A stretch of 36,993 nt of DNA from contig DQIA01000076.1 of assembly GCA_003525905.1 (NCBI GenBank), positions 1-36,993 on the forward strand, written 5' to 3'. Under the pieces are notes generated by a model. That model did no database searches, had not been told where the DNA came from, and saw only the letters and a list, made by a program, of their open reading frames with translations. Positions 26,564 to 33,862 of the stretch are shown here, piece by piece. The stretch comes from Clostridiales bacterium. GTDB taxonomy: Bacteria > Bacillota > Clostridia > Oscillospirales > Oscillospiraceae. Position numbers and translations under genes: made by a program. Positions within the stretch are counted from its first letter, which is position 1, and the number at the start of each line of letters is the position of its first letter.

Positions 26564-26588
26564 TGAAAGTCGTTTCCTTTCGTATCGT

Positions 26589-27353
26589 TTATGCGTTTTT
26601 CAGCGCTTCCTCGGCGATCTTCGCCGTGGCCGTCAGGCCAAGGCGCGTTGCACCTGCGGCAAGCAGTTCTTCTGCCTGCTCGAGCGTTTTGATGCCGCCG
26701 TCGATCTTGATGCCGACATTGCGGCCGAGGATCTCGCTGGCAAAGCGGACATCCTCAACGCGGGCGCCGTGGCCGCTGAGCATATTCTGGATCTTCACAT
26801 AGTTCACACCGCTGCTGCGCAGCATCTGCAGAACGGCGCGCTTCTCCTCCGGCGTGTAGAGCGCGTGCTCGAACACGGCCTTGAGCTGGACCTTGCCGAC
26901 CGCACAGCGCACGAGCTCATCGAGCTCACGCTGCGCCACATCGAGACGGCCGGACTTGATGGCCAGCACGTTCAGCGCGACGTCGACCTCCGTGGCTCCG
27001 TTGGCCATGCACTCGCGCAGCTCCGCCAGCTTGGCGGCCTGCGACATGCAGCCGTGCGGGAACCCGATGGCCGTGCCGACGGCGACGGGGCTGCCGAGCA
27101 GGATCTCGCGCGCAGCCGGTACATAGTACGGTGCAACGCAGACCGCTGCGACGGAGTATTTCCGTGCGACGGCACATTCGCGCTCGATGGTCTCAAGCGT
27201 CGTGTCGGGGTTGAGAAGAGAGTGCTCCAGATGGGAGATCACGTCCACGCCCGTGACCATGCCGGCATAGGGCGCGTCCGTTACCGTCGGTTCCAGATGG
27301 AAATACTGCATGACCTGCTGCTCCACCTGTTTCCGGATCGCTTCGATATCCAT
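26589..27353 (-). CDS. divergent DeoC-family aldolase paralogue (DeoC2)
   Basis: A 254-residue DeoC-family protein. It keeps the catalytic residues D124 (EVDVALNV), K187 (NYVKIQNMLSGHGA) and K216 (GIKIDGG). The neighbourhood has changed: KTSTG is now KIQNM, SGG is DGG, and the phosphate-loop RLGCSST of DeoC1 is RLGLTAT. The N-terminal MDIEAIRKQVEQQVMQYF is an amphipathic helix like that of DeoC1. The start at 27353 gives better spacing from AGGTG than the ATG at 27359 and aligns the two N-termini. It lacks the cysteine tail. It may act on a different sugar phosphate, be a slow variant, or partner DeoC1. Confidence 0.85.
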   Translation of the reverse strand: MDIEAIRKQVEQQVMQYFHLEPTVTDAPYAGMVTGVDVISHLEHSLLNPDTTLETIERECAVARKYSVAAVCVAPYYVPAAREILLGSPVAVGTAIGFPHGCMSQAAKLAELRECMANGATEVDVALNVLAIKSGRLDVAQRELDELVRCAVGKVQLKAVFEHALYTPEEKRAVLQMLRSSGVNYVKIQNMLSGHGARVEDVRFASEILGRNVGIKIDGGIKTLEQAEELLAAGATRLGLTATAKIAEEALKNA

Positions 27354-27394
27354 ATCCATCTCACCTGTTTCGTGGAATGTGGGAATGCGTCACC

Positions 27395-27682
27395 TCAGTG
27401 GTATTCCCGGGTCTCGCCGTCGAGCGTGATGTGGTCGATGACACCGCAGATCGTCAGATCGGCGATGACGGAGCGGCCGAGGAACATGTTCGCCGAGCCG
27501 CCCTCGACATTCACAAGGACCGTATCTCCGATCCCGGCGTCCGCCACGTCAAAGGCGATGGCCTGATTCCCGGTCAAACTGCCGTTCTCGTCGATATAGT
27601 CGATGATCATCAGCTTCTGACCGGTGTAGCAGGCATCCTTCACCGTAGAGACGACGTTCCCGACGACCCTGGCCAGCTTCAT
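27395..27682 (-). CDS. BMC-P pentameric vertex protein (EutN/CcmL family) 1
   Basis: A 95-residue EutN/CcmL-type shell protein that would cap the vertices of the compartment. It shows [16 protein letters not shown] at the start and the core [11 protein letters not shown]. The [13 protein letters not shown] ending is typical. Its start overlaps the preceding BMC-H stop by four bases (ATGA). Confidence 0.92.
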   Translation of the reverse strand: MKLARVVGNVVSTVKDACYTGQKLMIIDYIDENGSLTGNQAIAFDVADAGIGDTVLVNVEGGSANMFLGRSVIADLTICGVIDHITLDGETREYH

Positions 27683-27954
27683 CCGAGCTTCGGCAGGATA
27701 GCCTCCACGTCATCGTGCGGGGACGGGATGACATGGGTGCCGTACAGCTCGCCGACACGCTTCGCAGCGGTGGCGCCTGCGTCCACAGCGGCCTTGACGG
27801 CGCCGACATCGCCGCGGACCATAACGGTCACGAGGCCGGAGCCGATCTGCTGCTTGCCGATGAGATGCACATCGGCTGCCTTGACCATCGCATCGGCCGC
27901 TTCGACAGCGCCGATCAGGCCACGGGTCTCGATCATACCAAGAGCGAGTTTCAT
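27679..27954 (-). CDS. BMC-H hexameric shell protein 1 (PduA/PduJ type)
   Basis: A 91-residue single-BMC-domain protein that assembles as hexameric facet tiles. The core is [18 protein letters not shown], with pore region [20 protein letters not shown]; the GSG pore matches PduA/PduJ. It differs from copy 2 by an ADVH/ANVH change and the last residues (KLG). Its GGAGGAATAACCT leader is almost the same as that of copy 2, so the ribosome site was duplicated along with the gene. Confidence 0.95.
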   Translation of the reverse strand: MKLALGMIETRGLIGAVEAADAMVKAADVHLIGKQQIGSGLVTVMVRGDVGAVKAAVDAGATAAKRVGELYGTHVIPSPHDDVEAILPKLG

Positions 27955-27970
27955 AGGTTATTCCTCCAGA

Positions 27971-28243
27971 TTATTCTTTGATTCTGACATTATACGAGTC
28001 GATAAATCCGACGATCGCCGAGTCGGCCGCAGGCACCGTCTTGCGGAACATGCGCGCCGCCTCCTTTGAGCCGATCATGAAGACAAAATCTCCGCGACCG
28101 GCCTGCCGGGTCGCGTCGGCAGCCACGATCATCTTCGTTTTTACGCCTTTTTCAATGAGCTGAACGACGAGCAGCGGGATATTTTCCAGCCGCTCCTCCT
28201 TCACGCTCGCCACGACGCAGCCGACGACTTCCCCGATATACAT
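27971..28243 (-). CDS. BMC-P pentameric vertex protein 2
   Basis: A 90-residue EutN/CcmL-type protein beginning MYIGEVVGCVVASVKEE and ending with SAIVGFIDSYNVRIKE. It starts three bases after the stop of BMC-H copy 2 (TAAGCTATG). No clear ribosome site precedes it, so it probably depends on translational coupling. Confidence 0.92.
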   Translation of the reverse strand: MYIGEVVGCVVASVKEERLENIPLLVVQLIEKGVKTKMIVAADATRQAGRGDFVFMIGSKEAARMFRKTVPAADSAIVGFIDSYNVRIKE

Positions 28244-28246
28244 AGC

Positions 28247-28522
28247 TTAACCGATGTTCGGCAGGATGGCTTCCACGTCGTCGTGCGGAGACGGGATGAC
28301 ATGGGTACCGTACAGCTCGCCGACGCGCTTTGCGGCGGTAGCGCCTGCGTCGACAGCGGCCTTGACAGCGCCGACATCGCCGCGGACCATGACGGTCACG
28401 AGGCCGGAGCCGATCTGCTGCTTGCCGATCAGATGAACATTAGCTGCCTTGACCATGGCATCGGCTGCTTCGACAGCGCCGATCAGGCCGCGGGTCTCAA
28501 TCATACCAAGAGCGAGTTTCAT
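28247..28522 (-). CDS. BMC-H hexameric shell protein 2
   Basis: A 91-residue PduA/PduJ-type shell protein, nearly identical to copies 1 and 3 in protein and DNA. It has [10 protein letters not shown] and ends LPNIG. It is preceded by GGAGGAAATAACCT and directly followed by BMC-P 2. Confidence 0.95.
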   Translation of the reverse strand: MKLALGMIETRGLIGAVEAADAMVKAANVHLIGKQQIGSGLVTVMVRGDVGAVKAAVDAGATAAKRVGELYGTHVIPSPHDDVEAILPNIG

Positions 28523-28556
28523 AGGTTATTTCCTCCGTAAATCAATTCTGAATAAA

Positions 28557-28832
28557 TCAGCCAAGGGTGGGCAGGATGCTCTCCACGTCGTCGTGCGGGG
28601 ACGGGATGACATGGGTGCCGTACAGCTCGCCGACGCGCTTCGCGGCGGTAGCGCCTGCATCGACAGCGGCCTTGACAGCGCCGACATCGCCGCGGACCAT
28701 GACGGTCACGAGGCCGGAGCCGATCTGCTGCTCACCGATCAGATGAACGTTTGCTGCCTTGACCATGGCATCGGCTGCTTCGACAGCGCCGATCAGGCCG
28801 CGGGTCTCGATCATGCCTAATGCTTCTTTCAT
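28557..28832 (-). CDS. BMC-H hexameric shell protein 3
   Basis: A 91-residue PduA/PduJ-type shell protein. It differs from copy 2 at Leu3 to Glu (MKEALG), GKQQ to GEQQ, VEAILP to VESILP, and the last residues (TLG). These charge changes fall at the N-terminus and near the pore approach, while the core is unchanged. It has its own leader (GGAGGTTTTTTATC) and lies first of the three copies in the transcript. Confidence 0.95.
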   Translation of the reverse strand: MKEALGMIETRGLIGAVEAADAMVKAANVHLIGEQQIGSGLVTVMVRGDVGAVKAAVDAGATAAKRVGELYGTHVIPSPHDDVESILPTLG

Positions 28833-28877
28833 GATAAAAAACCTCCAATGATTGTGTATGTGAAAATATTTTTACGC

Positions 28878-29423
28878 TTAATAAAGGGACTTGACGATAT
28901 CGGGATGCGGGTGCGGGATCACAACGCTCTCCGACAGCAGGCCCTTGACCTCGGGCATGCCCTCGGCAGCATGGATGGCAGCGCGCACGGCAGCGACATC
29001 GCCCGTCATGGTGATGAAGGACTTGCCGCCCAGGCCGCGGCCGAGACGAACGTCCATCAGGTGGATATCAGCCGCCTTCACGGCTGCATCGGCTGCGACA
29101 ACGGCTGCGCAGAGGCTGTAGGCCTCCATAACGCCGATGGCAGCGACCTCGCCGATCTCGTTGCAGGCGTTGATGGCGCGGGGCACCTGCTCGTGCACAT
29201 GGGAGATCACCATGCTGTCGATCAGGCGCTGACCGGCCTCGGCCTTGCCTGCCGCGACGCTTTCGCTGACGGCGGAGACCTCGCCCGTGACGATCACGAT
29301 GTACTTGCCCGCGCAGACCGGCTGCGCCGTGACAAGCTGGACCGTCGCGGCCTTGAGCATCGCATCGCCGGCGTTGACGCCGAGCGGGATGCTCTGAACT
29401 TCAATCATACCCAGTGCATTCAT
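28878..29423 (-). CDS. pduT: BMC-T tandem-domain shell protein, PduT type
   Basis: A 181-residue shell protein with two fused BMC domains that would form pseudo-hexameric trimers. The first domain starts ALGMIEVQSIPLGVNAGD, the second AIGVMEAYSLCAAVVAAD. Cys37 in QPVCAGKY corresponds to the cysteine that, in PduT, ligates a [4Fe-4S] cluster at the trimer axis. It overlaps the pduS stop by four bases (ATGA), supporting a PduS-PduT electron-transfer pair through the shell. No PduB-type BMC-T is present in this locus. Confidence 0.9.
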   Translation of the reverse strand: MNALGMIEVQSIPLGVNAGDAMLKAATVQLVTAQPVCAGKYIVIVTGEVSAVSESVAAGKAEAGQRLIDSMVISHVHEQVPRAINACNEIGEVAAIGVMEAYSLCAAVVAADAAVKAADIHLMDVRLGRGLGGKSFITMTGDVAAVRAAIHAAEGMPEVKGLLSESVVIPHPHPDIVKSLY

Positions 29424-30733
29424 TTGGCAGCCTTCCTTATCTCAATGTAGTCGGCGGTGATGTCCGTCACGACGCCGGAGATGCTGGCATGCATCTTGAC
29501 GCCGAGCTTCTTGTCCGCGATGTCGGCCACGAGCTGGTTCTTGCGGACCTTATCCCCGACCGCAACGACCGGAACGCTCGGAGCGCCGACGCCCATGCGC
29601 AGCGCGATGCGCACGCAGCTCGTCGTCAGGGGCTTTTCCGCCATGGGCGCGGGAACGTCGTATTCCGCGATGCCGAGGCGCGCGATCAGACGCTCGACCG
29701 GGACCTTCTTGTTCTCCAGGCCGCCGTCCACCGGGCCGTAGACCTCCTTACGGGGGCGAACGCCCTTCGAGGCAATGGCAGATTTGAGCGTCTGCATCAC
29801 CTGCGAGGGCTTCAGGCCGAAGTTGCAGGCGTAATAGGTGCATAGTCCGCAGTTGCAGCAGGAGAAGATGCCGTTGAATTCGCCCAGCAGATCGCCGCCG
29901 CTTGCCAGACTGCGCATGGCCTTATGCGGCTGCACATTCAGGCCGAGCGCGTTGCGCGGGCACATCTGCGTGCACATGGAGCACTGGCAGCAGACCGACA
30001 TGATGAGCTGCAGATTGAGCTTCGGAGACTTCCGCTCCAGCAGGGGGTGATCCTTCGGGATGGCCAGCAGGCCGCCGGTCGTCTTCGTCACCGGGATGTC
30101 CAGCGTGTCGACCACCCGGCCCATGCACGGGCCGCCGATGATGTATTTGCAGTCGCAGGTGGGACCGCCGGCGGCGTCCATGAGCTCCTGCAGGGAGATG
30201 CCGACCGGAACGCGGAGCGTGACAGGGTTCTTCACCGCGCCACCGACCGTGACATACTTCTCCGTGACCTTCTTGCCGTCGAGCGCGGCGGCAATATTCG
30301 TGAGCGTGCTGACGTTGCACACGACCGCGCCGACATCCAGCGGCAGGCCGCCGGTCGGGACGACACGGCCCGTGACCTCGTAGACGATCTGCTGCTCATC
30401 GCCTGCAGGATAATAGCCCTGCAGCAGATGCAGCTCCACATCGTCCGCGTCCTTCAGCACTTCCTGCAACGCGGCAACGGCAGCGTGGTAATGCTCCTTC
30501 AGGCAGATGACCGCGCGCTTCGCACCGGTGAATTCCTTCACGGCGCGGATGCCGCGCACGACATCGGCTGCGAAATACTGCATGACCTGCTGGTCGACCC
30601 GCAGCAGCGGCTCACACTCGGCTCCGTTTGCAAGGACGAATTCGGCCTTGCAGTTGATCTTTACATGGGTGGGAAAGCCCGCGCCGCCCGCGCCGAGAAT
30701 ACCGGCGTCGCAGACCAGTTTATTCAGCTCCAT
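29420..30733 (-). CDS. pduS: PduS-type Fe-S/flavin electron-transfer protein
   Basis: A 437-residue RnfC-like protein. The N-terminal GAGGAGFPTHVK is a nucleotide/FMN-binding motif, followed by an SLBB region. The two Fe-S motifs are C248-x2-C251-x2-C254-x3-C258 and C292-x2-C295-x2-C298-x4-C303; the second ends with a longer gap. In propanediol compartments PduS moves electrons, supports cofactor reduction and binds PduT. No cobalamin enzyme is evident here, so a role in NAD(H) or shell redox balance is more likely (inference). Confidence 0.9.
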   Translation of the reverse strand: MELNKLVCDAGILGAGGAGFPTHVKINCKAEFVLANGAECEPLLRVDQQVMQYFAADVVRGIRAVKEFTGAKRAVICLKEHYHAAVAALQEVLKDADDVELHLLQGYYPAGDEQQIVYEVTGRVVPTGGLPLDVGAVVCNVSTLTNIAAALDGKKVTEKYVTVGGAVKNPVTLRVPVGISLQELMDAAGGPTCDCKYIIGGPCMGRVVDTLDIPVTKTTGGLLAIPKDHPLLERKSPKLNLQLIMSVCCQCSMCTQMCPRNALGLNVQPHKAMRSLASGGDLLGEFNGIFSCCNCGLCTYYACNFGLKPSQVMQTLKSAIASKGVRPRKEVYGPVDGGLENKKVPVERLIARLGIAEYDVPAPMAEKPLTTSCVRIALRMGVGAPSVPVVAVGDKVRKNQLVADIADKKLGVKMHASISGVVTDITADYIEIRKAAK

Positions 30734-30743
30734 CCCGTCCGCC

Positions 30744-32144
30744 TCAGATGATGCGGAAGTCGCCCTTCAGCACACAGCGTCTTGCGCGCGTAAAGGACTT
30801 CGCGCTCGTCAGGCCCTCGCCGGTCGGAGTGGCGATGGTCAGCGTGGTGTAGCCCTCGCCGCCGAAGCCCAGACCGGAGTAGGACGGGGCATTCTTGACG
30901 AAGATGGTCGTGTTCATGCGGCGAGCCGCACGGGACATGTTGTGCACGTTGGAGGAATGGATCATCGCGGAGTGCTGGCAGCCATGCTCTGCGCGGAAGG
31001 CCTCGTCCAGCGCCTCGTCGAAGTTGTTCACGCGGACCATACCGAGCACCGGCATGAGCATCTCGACCTCGACAAACGGATGATAGCGGTCGACATCGGC
31101 GATGACAAGCACGGGATCGCCGCTGAACTGCACGCCGCTCTCGCGGAGGATGTAGGTTGCATCATGGCCGACAAACTTGCGGTTGATGACATACTTGCCG
31201 TCCTTCTGGATGAGCACGGTACGGACGATCTTGTCGATATCCTCACCGTAGACGCGGTAAGCGCCGCACTTTTCCATCGTGTTCATGAGGGAGTCGGCAA
31301 TGGAGTTGACCATGAAGACTTCCTTCTCGGCTACGCAAAGGACGTTGTTGTCGAAGCTCGCGCCGTCGACGATGTCCTTGGCAGCCTGCGCGATATCGGC
31401 GGTCTCGTCGACGATGACAGGGGGGTTGCCCGGGCCTGCGGCAACGCACTTCTTGCCGGACTTCATGGCCACGCCGACAACGGCCTCGCCGCCGGTGACG
31501 GCCAGCATCTTGATGGCCTTGTGGGTCATAATGACCTTCGAGGTATCGAGCGTCGGCTCCTTCGCAGCGGTCATCAGGCCATTCGGGCCGCCCGCCTTCA
31601 CGATGGCCTCATTAAGCAGCTCCATGGCCTTCTGAGAGGCGCGCTTTGCTGCCGGATGGGGATTATACACCACGGCGTTGCCCGCGGAGATCATGCTGAT
31701 GGAGTTGTTGATGATGGTGGCGGTGGGGTTCGTGGACGGAGTGATGGCTCCGATGACGCCATAGGGGGCCGTCTCAACGAGCGTCAGGCCGTTGTCGCCG
31801 CTGAACGCCGTGGGATGCAGATCCTCGATACCGGGGGTCTTGTTCGCGGCGAGGAGGTTCTTCGCGATCTTGTGAGGCACCTTGCCGTAGCCGGTCTCCT
31901 CATGCGCCAGAATGGCAAGCTCTTCAGCATGCTCCCGGGCGCAGACGCGCATGGCCTCGATCAGCTTGCCGCGCTCCTCGAGCGACATGTCCATGAGCTG
32001 ATGCTGAGCACGGATGGCCGTGTCGATCGCGTCATGCACATCGTCGAACAGGCACTGCACGCCGGTCGGGGCAAACGAGCCCGTCTCAAAGCTGCTGCGT
32101 GTCTGCGCGGCAATTTGCTGGATCTGTTCTTTCGTCAATGCCAT
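30744..32144 (-). CDS. pduP: CoA-acylating aldehyde dehydrogenase (PduP/EutE-like)
   Basis: Oxidises the compartment aldehyde, here most likely acetaldehyde, with NAD+ and CoA to acyl-CoA. The 466-residue protein carries catalytic Cys270 in FDNNVLCVAEKEVF, the NAD-binding ITPSTNP and the GGEAVVG segment. The N-terminal MALTKEQIQQIAAQTRSSFE is an amphipathic helix that could serve as encapsulation peptide. It lies between BMC-P 3 and pduS, with a 10-bp gap to pduS. Acetyl-CoA would go to PduL, recycling CoA inside the shell. Confidence 0.94.
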   Translation of the reverse strand: MALTKEQIQQIAAQTRSSFETGSFAPTGVQCLFDDVHDAIDTAIRAQHQLMDMSLEERGKLIEAMRVCAREHAEELAILAHEETGYGKVPHKIAKNLLAANKTPGIEDLHPTAFSGDNGLTLVETAPYGVIGAITPSTNPTATIINNSISMISAGNAVVYNPHPAAKRASQKAMELLNEAIVKAGGPNGLMTAAKEPTLDTSKVIMTHKAIKMLAVTGGEAVVGVAMKSGKKCVAAGPGNPPVIVDETADIAQAAKDIVDGASFDNNVLCVAEKEVFMVNSIADSLMNTMEKCGAYRVYGEDIDKIVRTVLIQKDGKYVINRKFVGHDATYILRESGVQFSGDPVLVIADVDRYHPFVEVEMLMPVLGMVRVNNFDEALDEAFRAEHGCQHSAMIHSSNVHNMSRAARRMNTTIFVKNAPSYSGLGFGGEGYTTLTIATPTGEGLTSAKSFTRARRCVLKGDFRII

Positions 32145-32195
32145 AACATATCCTCAACTTTCTAATATAGATTCGCGTTTGCTGGTTTTCTGAAA

Positions 32196-32498
32196 TCAAC
32201 CTCTGCTGAATTTCTCAAAAATCCGGGAGCCGTTGACGTCGACCGAATCAATGATGGCAACAATGCTCAGGTCGACGGGCTTGCCCTCCGTCACGGCCGT
32301 CTGGCGCGACGAGCTGCCGCTGACGACCATCACGACTTCCCCCTCACCTGCGCCGACGGCGTCAATGGCGACGAGGAGGCCGCCCTTCTCCTGCCAGGTC
32401 TCAATGTCGATGGGCTTGATGAGCTGAAGCTTCAGCCCATTCAGCTTTTCGGCCTTGTTCGTGCTGACGACGGTTCCCTTCACTCTAGCTAGCTGCAT
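32196..32498 (-). CDS. BMC-P pentameric vertex protein 3
   Basis: A 100-residue EutN/CcmL-type vertex protein. The start at 32498 (MQLARVKGTVVST) follows AAGGAG with 9-base spacing and is preferred over the ATG at 32516. It contains IDAVGAGEGEVVMVVSGSS and ends with DLSIVAIIDSVDV. Its start lies inside the end of the preceding gene (14-base overlap). Confidence 0.92.
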   Translation of the reverse strand: MQLARVKGTVVSTNKAEKLNGLKLQLIKPIDIETWQEKGGLLVAIDAVGAGEGEVVMVVSGSSSRQTAVTEGKPVDLSIVAIIDSVDVNGSRIFEKFSRG

Positions 32499-33189
32499 GT
32501 GTTGTTTCTCCTTCATACCGCAGGATCACATCGGTCGCGGCCAGTGCATCGCGTGCGGCGGGTGTGATGATCGCGCCGCTGCGGCAGCGGATCGTTTTGC
32601 TCTCCGTCTTCGCGGCGTCCAGAACATCCGCTTCCGTAACGAGGTCCGTGCCCTCCGGCTCCTGCGGAGCCACGGCGAAATACGGGCAGACCGTAACAGC
32701 CATCTGCCGCAGCGTGTCGATGGCCTCGGCGGTATCTGCAAGGAAGGTGTTGCGGCGGAAGCGGGGCGGCTCATAGTCGAGATACACCCGGACATCCTTC
32801 TGCCACAGAATAGCGCGCACGAGCAGATGCGACAGCGGGTCGCCGTCATCGCCGGACGCGATGCGGCGCAGCAGCTCGAGCCGCGGCGAGACGAGGATGA
32901 CCGTTTTGGCCTCCTTCACCCGCTCGAGCAGCCCGCCCGGCTCCAGCTTTCCGGCGTAGAGCAGGGCCTCGTCTGCAAACGTGTTCGTCTCCGGGATGCT
33001 CACAGGCGTGTAGGCGACGCCGAACTGCTCGTTCAGCGTCTGCTGCAGCTTCTCCGGGAAGGAGACGCTGTCGGCCAGCAGCACGAGCACCTGCTCGGGG
33101 TGCTGCCTGCGGCGCTCCTCCTGCGCAATGCGGCGGACGACCTCGGCTACGATCAGCTCTGTTAACTTGTAAAGCTGTGCTCGATCCAT
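32485..33189 (-). CDS. BMC-associated protein of unknown function
   Basis: A 234-residue cytosolic or luminal protein I do not recognise with confidence. The N-terminal MDRAQLYKLTELIVAEVVRR is an amphipathic helix with the pattern of BMC encapsulation peptides, followed by a charged linker. A Rossmann-like or flavoprotein-like core may start at VLVLLADSVSFPEKL. The C-terminus (LVTEADVLDAA, then GAIITPAARDAL) resembles the end segment seen in other BMC-linked proteins. GAGGT precedes the start. A flavoprotein-like role is possible but unproven. Confidence 0.75.
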   Translation of the reverse strand: MDRAQLYKLTELIVAEVVRRIAQEERRRQHPEQVLVLLADSVSFPEKLQQTLNEQFGVAYTPVSIPETNTFADEALLYAGKLEPGGLLERVKEAKTVILVSPRLELLRRIASGDDGDPLSHLLVRAILWQKDVRVYLDYEPPRFRRNTFLADTAEAIDTLRQMAVTVCPYFAVAPQEPEGTDLVTEADVLDAAKTESKTIRCRSGAIITPAARDALAATDVILRYEGETTHAAS

Positions 33190-33212
33190 AGCTACCTCTT
33201 ACCCGCAGCCGG

Positions 33213-33851
33213 TCAGGGCAGGACCTCCATCATCGGGGTCCCGCGCATGGCAATGGCATTGGCCTCATCGGTGTCGATGTGGACCTCCATGTCATGGCCC
33301 TTGCCGCTGCGGACGATCACATTTTCAAATACAACGGCGCGTTCACCCTCGGCGCGCAGGCGGACGGGCTGGCCGTCCCGCAGGCCGAACAGCGCACACT
33401 GCGCCTCGGAAAGATGCAGATGGCGTGCCGCGATGATAACGCCCTCGGAAAGCTCGATCTCACCGGCAGGGCCGACGAGCCTGCAGCCCGGCGTTCCGGC
33501 CGTTTTGCCGGACATGCGCACAGGCGCCTTGATACCGAGCTTGAACGAGTCGGTCATGGCGATCTCCACCTGCGTGGCGCTGCGCTCCGGGCCGAGCACG
33601 CGGACCTTGGCGAGCTGGCCCTTCGGTCCGACGATGGTCACCTGCTCCGTGCAGGCGTACTGCCCCGGCTGAGACAGCATGCGGAACACGGTCAGCTGAT
33701 GGCCCGGTCCGAACAGGCGCTCGACATCCGCATGGCACAGATGCACATGGCGCGCAGACGATGCGACCGGAACGAAGATCCGGCCCGTTTTGCGGAAGAC
33801 CTCTTCCGAGGTGGCAAGCTGGACCTTTCTCTGGACCTCAGATTTCTCCAT
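33213..33851 (-). CDS. pduL: phosphate propanoyltransferase PduL
   Basis: Converts acyl-CoA (here most likely acetyl-CoA) plus phosphate to acyl-phosphate and free CoA inside the compartment. The 212-residue protein has two beta-barrel halves with metal-ligand histidines at H35/H37 (SSARHVHL) and H144/H146 (AARHLHLS). RSATQVEIAMTD and LGIKAPVRMSG lie between them, and H191 near the end. The N-terminal MEKSEVQRKVQLATSEEVF is a likely encapsulation helix. The start at 33851 has AGGAGG six bases upstream; the ATG at 33866 is rejected because that codon overlaps the ribosome site region. No acetate kinase is in the window. Confidence 0.95.
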   Translation of the reverse strand: MEKSEVQRKVQLATSEEVFRKTGRIFVPVASSARHVHLCHADVERLFGPGHQLTVFRMLSQPGQYACTEQVTIVGPKGQLAKVRVLGPERSATQVEIAMTDSFKLGIKAPVRMSGKTAGTPGCRLVGPAGEIELSEGVIIAARHLHLSEAQCALFGLRDGQPVRLRAEGERAVVFENVIVRSGKGHDMEVHIDTDEANAIAMRGTPMMEVLP

Positions 33852-33862
33852 GCCGTGCCTCC

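Noticed and set aside
26589..27353. DeoC2 as a pseudogene
   Set aside because: The frame is intact, the three catalytic residues are kept and the N-terminal targeting helix is preserved; the changes look like divergence rather than decay.
27679..28832. Repeated DNA of the three shell genes taken as a CRISPR-like or satellite array
   Set aside because: The repeats are full protein-coding genes separated by another gene, with coding-type variation and no short regular spacers.
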